Below, in pieces: positions 7,493 to 7,751 of a stretch of DNA of 7,751 nt; position 1 is the stretch's first letter; each line of letters begins with the position of its first letter. The position numbers were made by a program, and so were the translations under genes. Under the pieces are notes generated by a model. The model ran no database searches. It was not told the origin of the DNA and was given only the letters and a program-made list of their open reading frames with translations. Source of the DNA: an uncultured Fastidiosipila sp. (GTDB lineage Bacteria > Bacillota > Clostridia > Saccharofermentanales > Fastidiosipilaceae); assembly GCA_938014865.1 (NCBI GenBank), contig CALLQJ010000335.1, positions 1-7,751 of the forward strand, written 5' to 3'.

Positions 7493-7751
7493 ATGCAAAA
7501 GCTTTTTACATTTGACATCATTGCCGCAGACGGCAAAAAAGCCCGCTTCAAAACCAGCTATATTCAGCTGCGCTGCCGCAGCGGCTGGAGAGGGATTATG
7601 CGCAATAACGGCCCTCTTTTTGCGCTGCTGGCAGAAGACACCATGCTGTATATGGACGAGCAGGGGGTAAAAAACAACATCGAGATAGAAGGCGGCATCC
7701 TCAGGATCAATGACGGCCGGCCGACTATTCTTACCCACGCGTTTGCCCTTC
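7493..7751 (+). CDS. atpC: F1Fo ATP synthase subunit epsilon, 3'-truncated by the window edge
   Basis: An open frame begins at ATG 7493, 3 nt after the atpD stop, with GGAGG at 7480-7484 (8 nt spacing), and stays open to the window edge (86 residues). MQKLFTFDIIAADGKKARF matches the first strands of the epsilon beta-sandwich, and IEIEGGILRIND matches the family's SGGFLEV strand. Position after atpD is standard. Epsilon binds gamma and the c-ring, and its C-terminal helices, not visible here, can inhibit ATP hydrolysis. The segment that usually reads GxxGxxGxLPxHxPL is SGWRGIMRNNGPL here, without the conserved Pro and His. Identity is well supported by fold pattern and place, though this is a divergent member. 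Confidence 0.85.
   Translation, partial: MQKLFTFDIIAADGKKARFKTSYIQLRCRSGWRGIMRNNGPLFALLAEDTMLYMDEQGVKNNIEIEGGILRINDGRPTILTHAFAL

Overview
The window is one continuous plus-strand gene block. It holds the 3' part of a metal-dependent amidohydrolase gene (1-998), a short intergenic stretch with a strong GC-rich hairpin, and then a nearly complete F1Fo ATP synthase operon in the classical order atpI-B-E-F-H-A-G-D-C. The last gene, atpC, runs off the right edge. Coding density is very high. Several junctions are 4-nt ATGA stop/start overlaps, and most genes have purine-rich Shine-Dalgarno sequences. Gene order, Shine-Dalgarno usage and intermediate GC suggest a bacterium of the Bacillota type, possibly an anaerobic fermenter such as a member of the Negativicutes. 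That placement is inference and weak; no 16S or other marker is present.

The catalytic and rotary core looks intact. Alpha and beta both carry P-loops, beta carries GERTREG and a DELSEED-type loop, alpha carries the SVSR arginine finger, subunit a carries the essential arginine (R164), and subunit c carries the ion-binding glutamate (E60). The c-ring site (Q27, E60-A61, Y65) resembles proton-binding cyanobacterial rings more than Na+ rings. In an anaerobic fermenter the complex would probably hydrolyse ATP to maintain proton motive force much of the time, but that is inferred.

The interesting part is how this enzyme departs from the textbook one, especially in the link between stator and F1. 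The delta gene encodes only the C-terminal, b-binding domain (93 aa instead of about 180). The N-terminal helical bundle that normally grips the alpha N-termini is absent, and no frameshift or missing DNA explains it. Immediately downstream, alpha carries an extra N-terminal region of about 100 residues built from a tandem duplication (56-residue period), and nucleotide differences in the aligned core are mostly synonymous. The two changes affect the two partners of one normal contact, which suggests a rearranged way of tethering the peripheral stalk to F1.

Other departures are a c-subunit whose first transmembrane helix has no glycine and carries AxAxAxA in place of GxGxGxG; Gln to Lys in the alpha P-loop; Asn to Ser in the RLFGN motif of subunit a; loss of the conserved epsilon N-domain loop motif; and a changed gamma neck. 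The upstream amidohydrolase seems to lack a segment of about 11 residues, probably helical, between two metal-ligand strands.
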